Assembly: GCA_001824455.1 (NCBI GenBank)
Contig: MHXL01000103.1
Location: 1 to 15,351, forward strand
DNA length: 15,351 nt
Source: Desulfuromonadaceae bacterium GWB2_53_15
GTDB lineage: Bacteria > Desulfobacterota > Desulfuromonadia > Geobacterales > Pseudopelobacteraceae
Direction of reading: 5' to 3'
How positions within the stretch are numbered: the first letter of the stretch is position 1; each line of letters starts with the position of its first letter. Shown piece by piece: positions 1-7,568 of the stretch. The notes below the pieces were generated by a model. The model ran no database searches and had not been told where the DNA came from. It was given only the letters and a program-made list of their open reading frames with translations. A program made the position numbers and the translations under genes.

Positions 1-656
1 CTGTCCGTGAATTCCTGACGAGTGGTGATAACCGACAGGTTGCTGGCCAGGGTTGAAGACTTGGTGCGCAGAGTTGTCAGAGCAGTATCCATGTAGGACA
101 AAGCACTGGCCGGGTTTCCAGCAACTGCCCAGTTAACAACGGAAGTAATTCCCAAATCTACTGCATCGGCCTTAAATCCAGCCACAGTAAGCTTGGCATC
201 GCCTGCCTTGGGAGCAAACTCGATGGCCAGGGTTCCATCGGTCAGCAGGTTGGTGCCACGATAGCCGGAGTCACTGGCCAGCGTAGTTATCTGGCTCTTG
301 ATTTGCAGGAACTGGCTCTCGTAAGTGACCTGCGACAGAGTGTCGCTGGTAGCGGAGGCCGAGCTGGCAAGACCTTTGGCGGCCTGAATCAAAGAGGTGA
401 TGGCCTTGATGCCGTTATCGGCATTTTTGATGGTCTGAACGGCTTCGCTCATTCCGTCTTTACGGTCGTTCAGGTCGCTGGCGCGGTCCATGTGGGCTGC
501 GGCGGCAAAGAAGTTGGTCGGATTGTCAAGAGCGGTATTTACGCGTTTGCCGCTGCTCAATCTATCCTGGGTGGATGATAACTGAGTTGCTGTTTTCTGA
601 AGAGCGAGAAGGTTGTTCCTCATGCCTGCGGTAAGGGAGATGTCTGAAACTGCCAT
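1..656 (-). CDS. fliC: Flagellin, N-terminal 218 residues (3' end outside window)
   Basis: Structural subunit of the flagellar filament, exported through the flagellar type III apparatus. The frame is open from an ATG at 656-654 to the window edge. The product begins MAVSDISLTAGMRNNLLALQ and continues with the D0/D1 signature RLSSGKRVNTALDNPTNFFA, the variant of the usual LSSGLRINSAKDD helix. Residues of about 85-115 form an Ala/Ser/Thr-rich helix (ASSASATSDT). The last visible residues, SSTLASNLSVITTRQEFTD, match the start of the returning C-terminal D1 helix. Only about 60 residues should therefore be missing, giving a small flagellin of roughly 280 residues with little or no D2/D3. A good Shine-Dalgarno, AAAGGAG (664-670), sits 7 nt before the ATG. 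The gene has its own sigma-28 promoter (722-748) inside the upstream gene's 3' end. Family assignment is very secure. Which flagellin paralogue this is cannot be told. Confidence 0.96.
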   Translation of the reverse strand, partial: MAVSDISLTAGMRNNLLALQKTATQLSSTQDRLSSGKRVNTALDNPTNFFAAAAHMDRASDLNDRKDGMSEAVQTIKNADNGIKAITSLIQAAKGLASSASATSDTLSQVTYESQFLQIKSQITTLASDSGYRGTNLLTDGTLAIEFAPKAGDAKLTVAGFKADAVDLGITSVVNWAVAGNPASALSYMDTALTTLRTKSSTLASNLSVITTRQEFTD

Positions 657-663
657 GGTCGTG

Positions 664-670
664 CTCCTTT
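664..670 (-). promoter_or_regulatory. Flagellin ribosome-binding site
   Basis: AAAGGAG on the minus strand, 7 nt upstream of the flagellin ATG (656). It is the strongest Shine-Dalgarno among the minus-strand genes of the window and fits a highly expressed filament subunit. Confidence 0.8.
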
Positions 671-680
671 CTGGGTTGTT

Positions 681-711
681 CCGGCATTGTCACCGGTTGC
701 GCTTTCTGCGC
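681..711 (-). other. Two short inverted repeats in the flagellin 5' leader
   Basis: Between the predicted transcription start (about 715) and the Shine-Dalgarno lie GCGC-N5-GCGC (699-711) and CCGG-N8-CCGG (681-696). Each could form only a 4-bp GC stem. They might stabilise the leader or take part in post-transcriptional control, as known for some alphaproteobacterial flagellin leaders. The stems are short enough to be chance. Confidence 0.3.
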
Positions 712-714
712 TTA

Positions 715-3700
715 CTAATGATTATCGTCCGGCGTGGAAAATACTTTAGTTTTTTTTTGGTGCTCGCTATAAAAATTATTCAACCTGGTTCGCCACCTGT
801 CGATCAACCTGGAGTTGGGAACAAGGTAGGGGATAAAGGTCGGCAGCGTTTCCAGCGTCGTGGAAAACAGACAGGGAAGACTGAGCAGCAGCACCTGCAA
901 ATCGCAGACAGGTAATTGCTCTCCGTGTCTGACAACCTGGGAGACTCCGTTGATTGAGGCCACCAGCGAGGCAATCGGCGGCTGGCAACTCACAACAACC
1001 CGGTACCCGGCATCCACAAGTAGCGGCAAAAAACGGACAAACTGGATCGTATCCCCATATCCCTGTTCACAATGCACCAACAAGGTTGAGCCTGCTGGAT
1101 GTGTACCAAAGTTATTGGGCTGAAGCATTGGCCAGGGAGGGAGTTGTCCCGGTGGAATCCGTTGCAGTCGCCATTCAAGATGGCGCCACCCTTCAGGATA
1201 TTCTCCCAACGCCAGGAGAGCATAAGCCAGATTCAGGTGGCCTGCGACATGTTCAGGGTCAAGTTCCAGTACACGTCGAAACGAGTCGGCGGCTTCGTTA
1301 TCCCTGCCTAATAGCGACAGAGTTGCCCCCACGTCCAGGTGGGCGTCAGGAGAAACGGAATTGCGTCGCACCGAATGCTGCTTGCTTTCCAGAAGCTGTT
1401 CCAGCAACAGACGCTCATGTGACGGGATAAAACCAGCCGTCTGTCGTTTCAGCCGCGGTTCTTGCGACTGCTTGCCGGAAAACTGTTTCAAGCGGTCGGC
1501 CACCTTACCAACAACAGCCTCCCAGTCACCATGGTCCGGTTGACGGAACAATTCGATTCCGGGGTACCAGGGACTGTCAACCCGGTCTTTCAACCAGCGC
1601 CAATCTGCGACATGAGAGAGTAGCACCCAGGTTGGGCGACCGGTAGCGGCAGCAAGGTGGGCAACCGACGTGTCAATCGAGATTATCAGGTCAAGGTTTG
1701 CCATCAGGGCAGCTGTGTCCTCAAAATCGTGAATCTGGTCGGTAAGATCAATCAATTGAGTATCCACCCCATCTGGGGAATCAAGCTGCAACGAAAAAAA
1801 AGTGATGTCCGGCAGTTCAAGCAGCGGCGCCAGTGTCGCAAACGGACAACTGCGCTTACGGTTAAGCGGATTGTCCTGACGCCCGGACCACGCCAAACCG
1901 ACTCGCAGTCTCGAATGAAATGGTACCCTGTCCAATGGCTTCGGTCCCACTCGCACACAGTTGTCCAAAGCTTCAGCGACTAATGCCATCAACGCGGGCC
2001 AATCACCGGCGCTTGGCTGGCGGAAAAGCCTCATGGTCGGATACCAGGGGCTATCCTCACGCTGGCACAACCAACGCCACTCAGCAACATGAGAAAGAAT
2101 CACCCACGTCCTTGCACCGAGCGCACCTGCCAGATGAGCAACAGCAGTATCGATGGTAATCACCAGATCAAGGCTGGCTATGAAGGCGGCCGTATCGGCA
2201 AATCCATCGATATTACGGGTCAAATCGATGATTTCATGATCGTTGGCAAAATCTTCAAGCTGATCAGTGCCGACTCCGATTTGCAGAGTATAGAACTCAA
2301 CCCCATTGACCTTCCACAATGGAGAAAAGAATTTGAGCGGACAGGAGCGCTTGCGATTAAGCACCTGGCTCTGTTTGGCATACCAGACCAATCCTACCTT
2401 GAACCGACCAGACACACCCAATCGTTGCCGCCAAATTTCGCCAACTTGTGGGTCAGCAGCAAGGTATGGAGCCTGACACGGTATCGTCTCGATTGTTGTG
2501 CCGAAAACCAACGGAAGCGACATCAGTGGTAGGTGGCAGTCGAAATGCGGCAAAGGCTCTCCGCTGACGATTACTTCGGTAATACCGTCGAGTGATTGCA
2601 ACAATCCTTTCAGGGCATGCACCTGGCACTCTATGATGACATTTCCCCCTCGCTGCGCCACCAAAGGAGCATATCTGGAAAACTGGATGGTATCTCCAAA
2701 ACCCTGTTCGGCATGTAACAGAATCGTTCTTCCAGCCAGATCGGAGCCCTCCCAGCGAGGCTGGGAAAAATGGCGGGACGGTACCGGGTCTGCCTTTCTG
2801 AAGCGCCACTCGAATTCCTCCCATCCTTTGGAATAGGCCCCCATGGCAAGCAGGGTTACTGAAAGATTCCAATGCCCATCCGCATAATCCGGATCAATTT
2901 CAAGAAGATGGCGATATACCCTAACCGCCTCATCCAAACGTCCTTGAGCATTAAGTGCTGCGGCAAGATTGTTGAGCAGCGTTGGTTGATCGGGTGTCAA
3001 AGCCAGAGCATGACGATAGCACTCTTCAGCTTTGTCAAGCTGCTCGATGGACTGATACGCCGTTCCCATCATGTTAAGGGAGGCAGCGTTTCCCGGTCTG
3101 AGCTCCAGAGCCCGGCCGTAGGAGACTATTGCATCATGATAGCGCTCCTCCGCTTGGCAGATCTCAGCAATCCCCTGAAAAGCATCCGCGCAATTAGAAT
3201 CAATAGCTGCCGCTTGCTCAAATTCTGTCCGTGCCAGCGTGAAATCCTGCAAGGTTTTAGCAGCTTCCCCAAGACAGAGATGAGCCGCTACAAAGTTCGG
3301 ATTCAGCTCAATTACGCGCTCATAACATGCACGAGCTTCTTCCAGCTTATTGAGGGATACATACGTATTCCCCATGTTGAACATTGCGTTAATGGAAACC
3401 GGGTTACAAGACAACGCCTCCTGATAGCATGCGATAGCCGCTTCATAACTGCATTGAGCATCGAGCGCCACGCCCCGGTTGCAATGGAATTCAACATTAT
3501 CGGGCGCGCTCGCTACAGCTCTTGAAAATGCCCGTTCAGCCCTTCCGGCAGAGCCGGATTTCAGCAGATTGATCCCCCATTGGTTAAGCGAATCAGCGCT
3601 GCCAAGCAGCGATGCCAGCTCATCTCTCAATCGGCTGAAAACGCTCTTCCAATCGCTTGGCGATGTCTGCCTGAAAAGACGCATGGTGGAATACCAGGGT

Positions 3701-6700
3701 GTATCATCCCTACCGAGCAACCAACGCCATTCAGACACATACGGCAACACTGTCCAGACCGGTTTTCCCAGCGCCCCGGCCAGATGGGCCACGGCCGTAT
3801 CCACGCTGATTACAAGATCCAGGTTTGCAATAATCGCCGCCGTATCCGAGAAGTCCCGAATCTGTCCGGAGACATCATAAACAGTTATGCAGTCCGGCAA
3901 CCCATGGATCTGCTCTGCCCCCGCTCCAATCTGCAAACTGTAGAAATCTACTCCCATAAGATCGCTCAGCGCTAAAAACTCACTTAATGAACATGAGCGG
4001 TTATGGTCATCCCTGTGGGTTGGGGTGCCCTGCCAGACCAGGCCGATGCGAAATCGTTCCTCATCCCGAAATATCTTCTGCCACTCTGCCACCTTGACCG
4101 GGTCAGCCCTGAGATAAGGAATATTCCGTGGGATTGTTTCCAGAGTTGTCCCGAACAGATATGGAAGACTTTGCACAGGAGTGTGCAGATCAAAATCCGG
4201 CAATGGCCCATTGCGGTCCACCGCCAGACTAACCCCCTCAACCGTTGCCAAGAGCGACACCAGCTCAGGCGTCGCACAGGCGACAACCTTTCCGCCCATG
4301 GCAGCCGCCAGCGGAGCATAGCGGATAAACTGAATCATATCGCCCCGCCCCTGCTCCATATGAATCAGCAGCGTTCTTCCTTCCAAAGGGGAACCGTCCC
4401 AGAGCGGGCGACCCAGAGCGGGCATCCGGCACGTAAACTCCAGGGCTTTCCAGCGCCACTCATATTCACTCCATCCGTTCAGGAAATCGCCGGAGCGTAG
4501 CAGGAGCATGCCGAGCAGCCAGTGGGCGTCGGCATGTAGCGGGTCATGCTGCAACACCGCCTGAACCGAATGAATGGCCTCCTGATACGAGCCGTAATTC
4601 AAAAGTGCATTGGCAAGGTTGTAGTGCGCCTTTACAAAATCAAGGTCGAGGGCTATGGCGCTGCGATAGTGCCTGATCGCCTCCTGCAGTCGCCCCTGGA
4701 GCTGCAGCACAACTCCCAGGCTATACTGTGGGTCCGGCAATTCCGGATGTTGTTCCACAATCTGCCTGAAACAGTATTCCGACCCCTCAAGATCTCCGGA
4801 TTCCTTGAGCCTGACCCCCTGCTCGTAACAGGTCTCAATATTAATACCCCCGGCGCTGTTTGCCTTTTCAGCCTGCCACTCTTCCAACGCAATCCGCACC
4901 CGTTGGATCACCCCAGCCCAATCGCTATCTTGCTCATGCTCAAAAACCCGCATGGTGGGATACCATGGGGTATCGCCACGCCCCTCCAGCCAGCGCCACT
5001 CCGAGCCTTCCGGCAAAATCACCCAGACCTGCCGTCCCATTGCCCCCGCCAGGTGAGCAACAGCGGTGTCAACGGATATCAGCAGATCAAGATTTGAAAT
5101 CAGTGCCGCCGTTTCGGTAAAATCGGTCAATAGAGCCGAGCAATCCGTCAGCTGCATTCCTTCGGGTGGTGATGCTGCTTCAGCCGCCGCTGCATCTCCT
5201 ACCTGCAGGCTGTAGAAATTGACACTTGGCAGGTTGCCAAGTGGCGCAAAAGTATTCAGGGTACAGGAGCGTGCTTTGTCACGCGGATTTTTGGGGTTGC
5301 CGCGCCAGACCAGGCCGACCCGCAAAACCTTACTGCTGCCCAGTCTCTGCTGCCATCTGGTCGCTTTGGCCATGTCTGGAATTATGTATGGAACGCGGTT
5401 CGGCACTGTCTCGATCGTTGTGCCGAAAATATACGGCAGGCTGAGCGACTGGATGTACACATCGGTTTGCGGAGGCTCTTTTGACTTTGGAACAATCCGG
5501 TCTACACCGGGGAAAGCTCCAAACAAGGGGATCAGCGGCGGATCAACCTCAAAAACCACCTTTCCGCCCCGTTCGGCAACAAGCGGGATATAGCGGGCAA
5601 ACTGAATTACATCACCCAGTCCCTGTTCGCCGTAGATCAGGATACTCTTGCCGCTCAGAGGGGAACCATCCCATCGGGGCTGTGAATATTTGCGTGAATC
5701 GATATCAAATTTTTCAATGGCCAAGCGAGCTTCAAAATTGGCAAAACCAGGCCCGTAATCTCCGTTACGGAGCTGAATAAACGACATATTGTAAATAGCT
5801 TCGGCGCAGTCGGGCTTGATCGTCAGGATTTTTCGGCAACAATCCAAAGCTTCAACGGTTTTGTGCTGCGCCGACAATGCGCTACCCATGCTCAGAAGAA
5901 TTTCAACCGATTCCGGCTTCAGGCCGTGTGCCTTGCCAAGGCAAAACTCCGCCTCAGGATAAGCCCGCTGACTCATTCGAATTTCACCAAGAGCAAACCA
6001 GATGGCCGGACTGCCGGGGTTATATAAAAGAGCCTGTCGATAGGCGTGTTCAGCCTCGGCAAGCTGGCCTGCCATATCATGCGCCCGCCCCAGATTAAAC
6101 CAGACAGCCGGATCATCCGGCAGATGCAGGAGGAGATTGCGCAGATCGGGGATGGCGGCAGATGGATCATTATTTTCGATGGATGTCAGCGCCTGCTGGA
6201 AAGAGGTTTCCAGCATCTCGGCAGAAAAAACCGGTACAAACGCCGGCGTTGACAACTGTTGCCGGAGTGCCTGGGCAACCTCGCGGACAACAGACGGCCA
6301 ATCTCCTGGACTCGGCTGGCGAAAAAGGCGCGCACCGGGATACCAGGGTGAATCGGAACGATCAAGCATCCAGCGCCAATCCGGTGTGTGTGTCAGCAAA
6401 ATCCAGACAGGTTTGCCGAGGGCGCCTGCCAGATGGGCAACAGCAGTATCAACCGTTATTACCAGGTCAAGATTGGCCAGCAGAGCTGCTGTATCTGAAA
6501 AATCATACAGATGCTCCGTCATATCTATTGGGAAGCAATCTTGCGGCAGACAGGCGATTTCACCCGCGGCAGGCCCCACCTGGAGGCTGTAGCAGCTGAC
6601 ACCGGGAATCTCCAGCAGCGGGACAAGTTCGGCTAGCGCACAGGAACGATCCTGATCCATTGGATTGGTAGCACTGCCGCGCCAGACGAGCCCAACCCTG

Positions 6701-7500
6701 AACCTTGCATCATCCGCCAGCATTTGGCGCCAGGCCATTTCTTTTAGGGGATCGGAGACAAGATACGGAATCGGGGTCGGTACCGTATCGAGAGTTGTCC
6801 CGAAGATGTGGGGGAGGCTTAACAGCGGAATATGGCAATCCGTGATCGGAGGCACCTCCGATTTGGCAACAACTCTCTCGACTCCGGAAAGTGTAGCCAG
6901 CAGTGATATCAGCGGCTGCTGAACCTCCAGCACCACGCGTCCACCCAGAGTTGCCACACTCGGGATATAACGGCTGAACTGAATGGCATCGCCAAGCCCC
7001 TGTTCGCAGTAGATCAGGATGCTGCGGCCGTTCAGAGTAGAACCATCCCAACGCGGCTGGGCATAGACACGGCTGTCCGCATTCTTTATGGCCGCAAAAC
7101 GGGCCTCGTAGTCGGCGAAACCGGCAGCCAGATTTCCGCTTCGAAGCAGGTGGATGGCCCGATTATAGCGCGCCTTGGCATTGCCTGGGGCAGTAGCCAG
7201 AACCGACTCGTAACAGGCCAAGGCTTCGGCAGACCGCCCCTGCTTATCAAGGGCGTAACCAAGATTCAAGATTGTTTCCAGCGACTCTGGAGCCAGCGCC
7301 CTTGTTCGACGGAAACTGAGTTCTGCCCCAGAATAATCAGCTTTTTCCATGCATGAAATTCCCCGGCTGAACCATGCTTCCGGGGTATCAGGTTCCTCAA
7401 TATGTATATTATGTGGCTGCTTAAGCTTCACAGGGCTCCTAGATGCGCCTTGCCTTTGGCTAGTATTTGACTTATCCTGCCACGAGGACATGCCCCCCAT
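715..7500 (-). CDS. Giant tandem TPR / family-9-like glycosyltransferase protein
   Basis: About 2,261 residues from the ATG at 7500 (numbering used here). Predicted cytoplasmic; no signal peptide or membrane helix seen. TPR blocks alternate with GT-B domains resembling ADP-heptose:LPS heptosyltransferases (GT9). Complete GT domains lie at about 148-416, 607-878, 1032-1300 and 1580-1850. Each has EQGxGDxIQF in the N-half (Asp 171, 630, 1054, 1603) and DTAVAHLAGA in the C-half (Asp 351, 811, 1234, 1784), corresponding to the family's IGD and DTGxxHLAAAL motifs. A fifth C-half (1860-2008, Asp 1943) lacks an N-half. A sixth N-half (2123-2261, Asp 2150) lacks a C-half. TPRs precede modules 1-4 (about 3, 4-5, 4 and 8 copies) and the sixth (2). 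Likely role: sugar transfer to a surface glycan or protein; donor and acceptor unknown. The frame extends to a TTG at 7536 without an SD; ATG 7500 or 7491 are likelier starts, also lacking a good SD. Confidence 0.9.
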   Translation of the reverse strand: MGGMSSWQDKSNTSQRQGASRSPVKLKQPHNIHIEEPDTPEAWFSRGISCMEKADYSGAELSFRRTRALAPESLETILNLGYALDKQGRSAEALACYESVLATAPGNAKARYNRAIHLLRSGNLAAGFADYEARFAAIKNADSRVYAQPRWDGSTLNGRSILIYCEQGLGDAIQFSRYIPSVATLGGRVVLEVQQPLISLLATLSGVERVVAKSEVPPITDCHIPLLSLPHIFGTTLDTVPTPIPYLVSDPLKEMAWRQMLADDARFRVGLVWRGSATNPMDQDRSCALAELVPLLEIPGVSCYSLQVGPAAGEIACLPQDCFPIDMTEHLYDFSDTAALLANLDLVITVDTAVAHLAGALGKPVWILLTHTPDWRWMLDRSDSPWYPGARLFRQPSPGDWPSVVREVAQALRQQLSTPAFVPVFSAEMLETSFQQALTSIENNDPSAAIPDLRNLLLHLPDDPAVWFNLGRAHDMAGQLAEAEHAYRQALLYNPGSPAIWFALGEIRMSQRAYPEAEFCLGKAHGLKPESVEILLSMGSALSAQHKTVEALDCCRKILTIKPDCAEAIYNMSFIQLRNGDYGPGFANFEARLAIEKFDIDSRKYSQPRWDGSPLSGKSILIYGEQGLGDVIQFARYIPLVAERGGKVVFEVDPPLIPLFGAFPGVDRIVPKSKEPPQTDVYIQSLSLPYIFGTTIETVPNRVPYIIPDMAKATRWQQRLGSSKVLRVGLVWRGNPKNPRDKARSCTLNTFAPLGNLPSVNFYSLQVGDAAAAEAASPPEGMQLTDCSALLTDFTETAALISNLDLLISVDTAVAHLAGAMGRQVWVILPEGSEWRWLEGRGDTPWYPTMRVFEHEQDSDWAGVIQRVRIALEEWQAEKANSAGGINIETCYEQGVRLKESGDLEGSEYCFRQIVEQHPELPDPQYSLGVVLQLQGRLQEAIRHYRSAIALDLDFVKAHYNLANALLNYGSYQEAIHSVQAVLQHDPLHADAHWLLGMLLLRSGDFLNGWSEYEWRWKALEFTCRMPALGRPLWDGSPLEGRTLLIHMEQGRGDMIQFIRYAPLAAAMGGKVVACATPELVSLLATVEGVSLAVDRNGPLPDFDLHTPVQSLPYLFGTTLETIPRNIPYLRADPVKVAEWQKIFRDEERFRIGLVWQGTPTHRDDHNRSCSLSEFLALSDLMGVDFYSLQIGAGAEQIHGLPDCITVYDVSGQIRDFSDTAAIIANLDLVISVDTAVAHLAGALGKPVWTVLPYVSEWRWLLGRDDTPWYSTMRLFRQTSPSDWKSVFSRLRDELASLLGSADSLNQWGINLLKSGSAGRAERAFSRAVASAPDNVEFHCNRGVALDAQCSYEAAIACYQEALSCNPVSINAMFNMGNTYVSLNKLEEARACYERVIELNPNFVAAHLCLGEAAKTLQDFTLARTEFEQAAAIDSNCADAFQGIAEICQAEERYHDAIVSYGRALELRPGNAASLNMMGTAYQSIEQLDKAEECYRHALALTPDQPTLLNNLAAALNAQGRLDEAVRVYRHLLEIDPDYADGHWNLSVTLLAMGAYSKGWEEFEWRFRKADPVPSRHFSQPRWEGSDLAGRTILLHAEQGFGDTIQFSRYAPLVAQRGGNVIIECQVHALKGLLQSLDGITEVIVSGEPLPHFDCHLPLMSLPLVFGTTIETIPCQAPYLAADPQVGEIWRQRLGVSGRFKVGLVWYAKQSQVLNRKRSCPLKFFSPLWKVNGVEFYTLQIGVGTDQLEDFANDHEIIDLTRNIDGFADTAAFIASLDLVITIDTAVAHLAGALGARTWVILSHVAEWRWLCQREDSPWYPTMRLFRQPSAGDWPALMALVAEALDNCVRVGPKPLDRVPFHSRLRVGLAWSGRQDNPLNRKRSCPFATLAPLLELPDITFFSLQLDSPDGVDTQLIDLTDQIHDFEDTAALMANLDLIISIDTSVAHLAAATGRPTWVLLSHVADWRWLKDRVDSPWYPGIELFRQPDHGDWEAVVGKVADRLKQFSGKQSQEPRLKRQTAGFIPSHERLLLEQLLESKQHSVRRNSVSPDAHLDVGATLSLLGRDNEAADSFRRVLELDPEHVAGHLNLAYALLALGEYPEGWRHLEWRLQRIPPGQLPPWPMLQPNNFGTHPAGSTLLVHCEQGYGDTIQFVRFLPLLVDAGYRVVVSCQPPIASLVASINGVSQVVRHGEQLPVCDLQVLLLSLPCLFSTTLETLPTFIPYLVPNSRLIDRWRTRLNNFYSEHQKKTKVFSTPDDNH
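722..748 (-). promoter_or_regulatory. Sigma-28 (FliA) flagellar promoter for flagellin
   Basis: Read on the minus strand: TAAAGTAT (748-741), an 11-base spacer (740-730), then GACGATAA (729-722). The FliA consensus is TAAAGTTT-N11-GCCGATAA, so 7 of 8 bases match in each element and the spacing is exact. The start of transcription would fall near 715, giving a leader of about 59 nt to the flagellin ATG at 656. The promoter overlaps the last codons of the giant glycosyltransferase gene, which stops at 717-715. It indicates late-class flagellar expression that depends on FliA and release of the anti-sigma factor FlgM. Confidence 0.9.
757..7059 (-). repeat. Six-unit internal repeat of glycosyltransferase modules (two units are halves)
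   Basis: Degenerate repeats within the giant gene. Full units lie at about 6253-7059, 4867-5682, 3601-4407 and 1951-2763. A C-half only lies at about 1477-1923 and an N-half only at about 757-1134. Each full unit starts after a [Y/F]E[A/W]R segment with a PxW[D/E]GS box and ends with D[S/T]PWY followed by a DW box. At DNA level the latter recurs as near-identical blocks, for example around 1558, 2035, 3685, 4952 and 6335. Units 1 and 2 resemble each other most (GFADYEAR/GFANFEAR), as do units 3 and 4 (GWxEYEWR type). This suggests growth by duplication of pairs. Confidence 0.85.
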
Positions 7501-7568
7501 AAGTTGGGCGTATAAATGATACGTAAAGCCGTGCAAGTCAGGCTTGCCACGTTATCAAGGGAGGTTCA
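7501..7568. promoter_or_regulatory. Divergent intergenic region between the giant GT gene and the plus-strand methyltransferase
   Basis: This 68-bp gap should hold promoters in both directions, but no strong match was found. On the minus strand TTGCAC-N16-TATACG (about 7536-7509) is a weak sigma-70 candidate. It would start transcription almost at the ATG at 7500, implying a nearly leaderless message, which would agree with the missing Shine-Dalgarno. On the plus strand a TATAAAT lies at 7511-7517 without a convincing -35 box. Confidence 0.35.
7557..7564 (+). promoter_or_regulatory. Ribosome-binding site of the plus-strand methyltransferase
   Basis: AAGGGAGG lies 4 nt upstream of the ATG at 7569. 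This strong purine-rich Shine-Dalgarno supports that start over the next in-frame ATG, five codons further in. Confidence 0.8.

Noticed and set aside
750..758. Nine-base A tract (minus strand) near the end of the giant gene as a frameshift that truncated the last module
   Set aside because: The other frames hit stops immediately or within about 20 codons and show no missing C-half motif (DTxVAHLA) downstream, so a slip cannot restore the module.
2872..3525. Plus-strand open frame of 217 codons opposite the eight-TPR block
   Set aside because: The minus-strand frame encodes regular 34-residue TPRs across this region. The plus-strand translation is unstructured and unrecognisable.
757..7059. 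Regularly recurring DNA blocks read as a CRISPR or satellite array
   Set aside because: The repeats are long, degenerate and in frame, spaced about 450-1,400 bp apart. They encode conserved glycosyltransferase motifs.
7531..7560. Sigma-54-like TGGCA...TTGC on the minus strand upstream of the giant gene
   Set aside because: The GG and GC elements are separated by 12 bases rather than the required 10, and sigma-54 spacing is strict.
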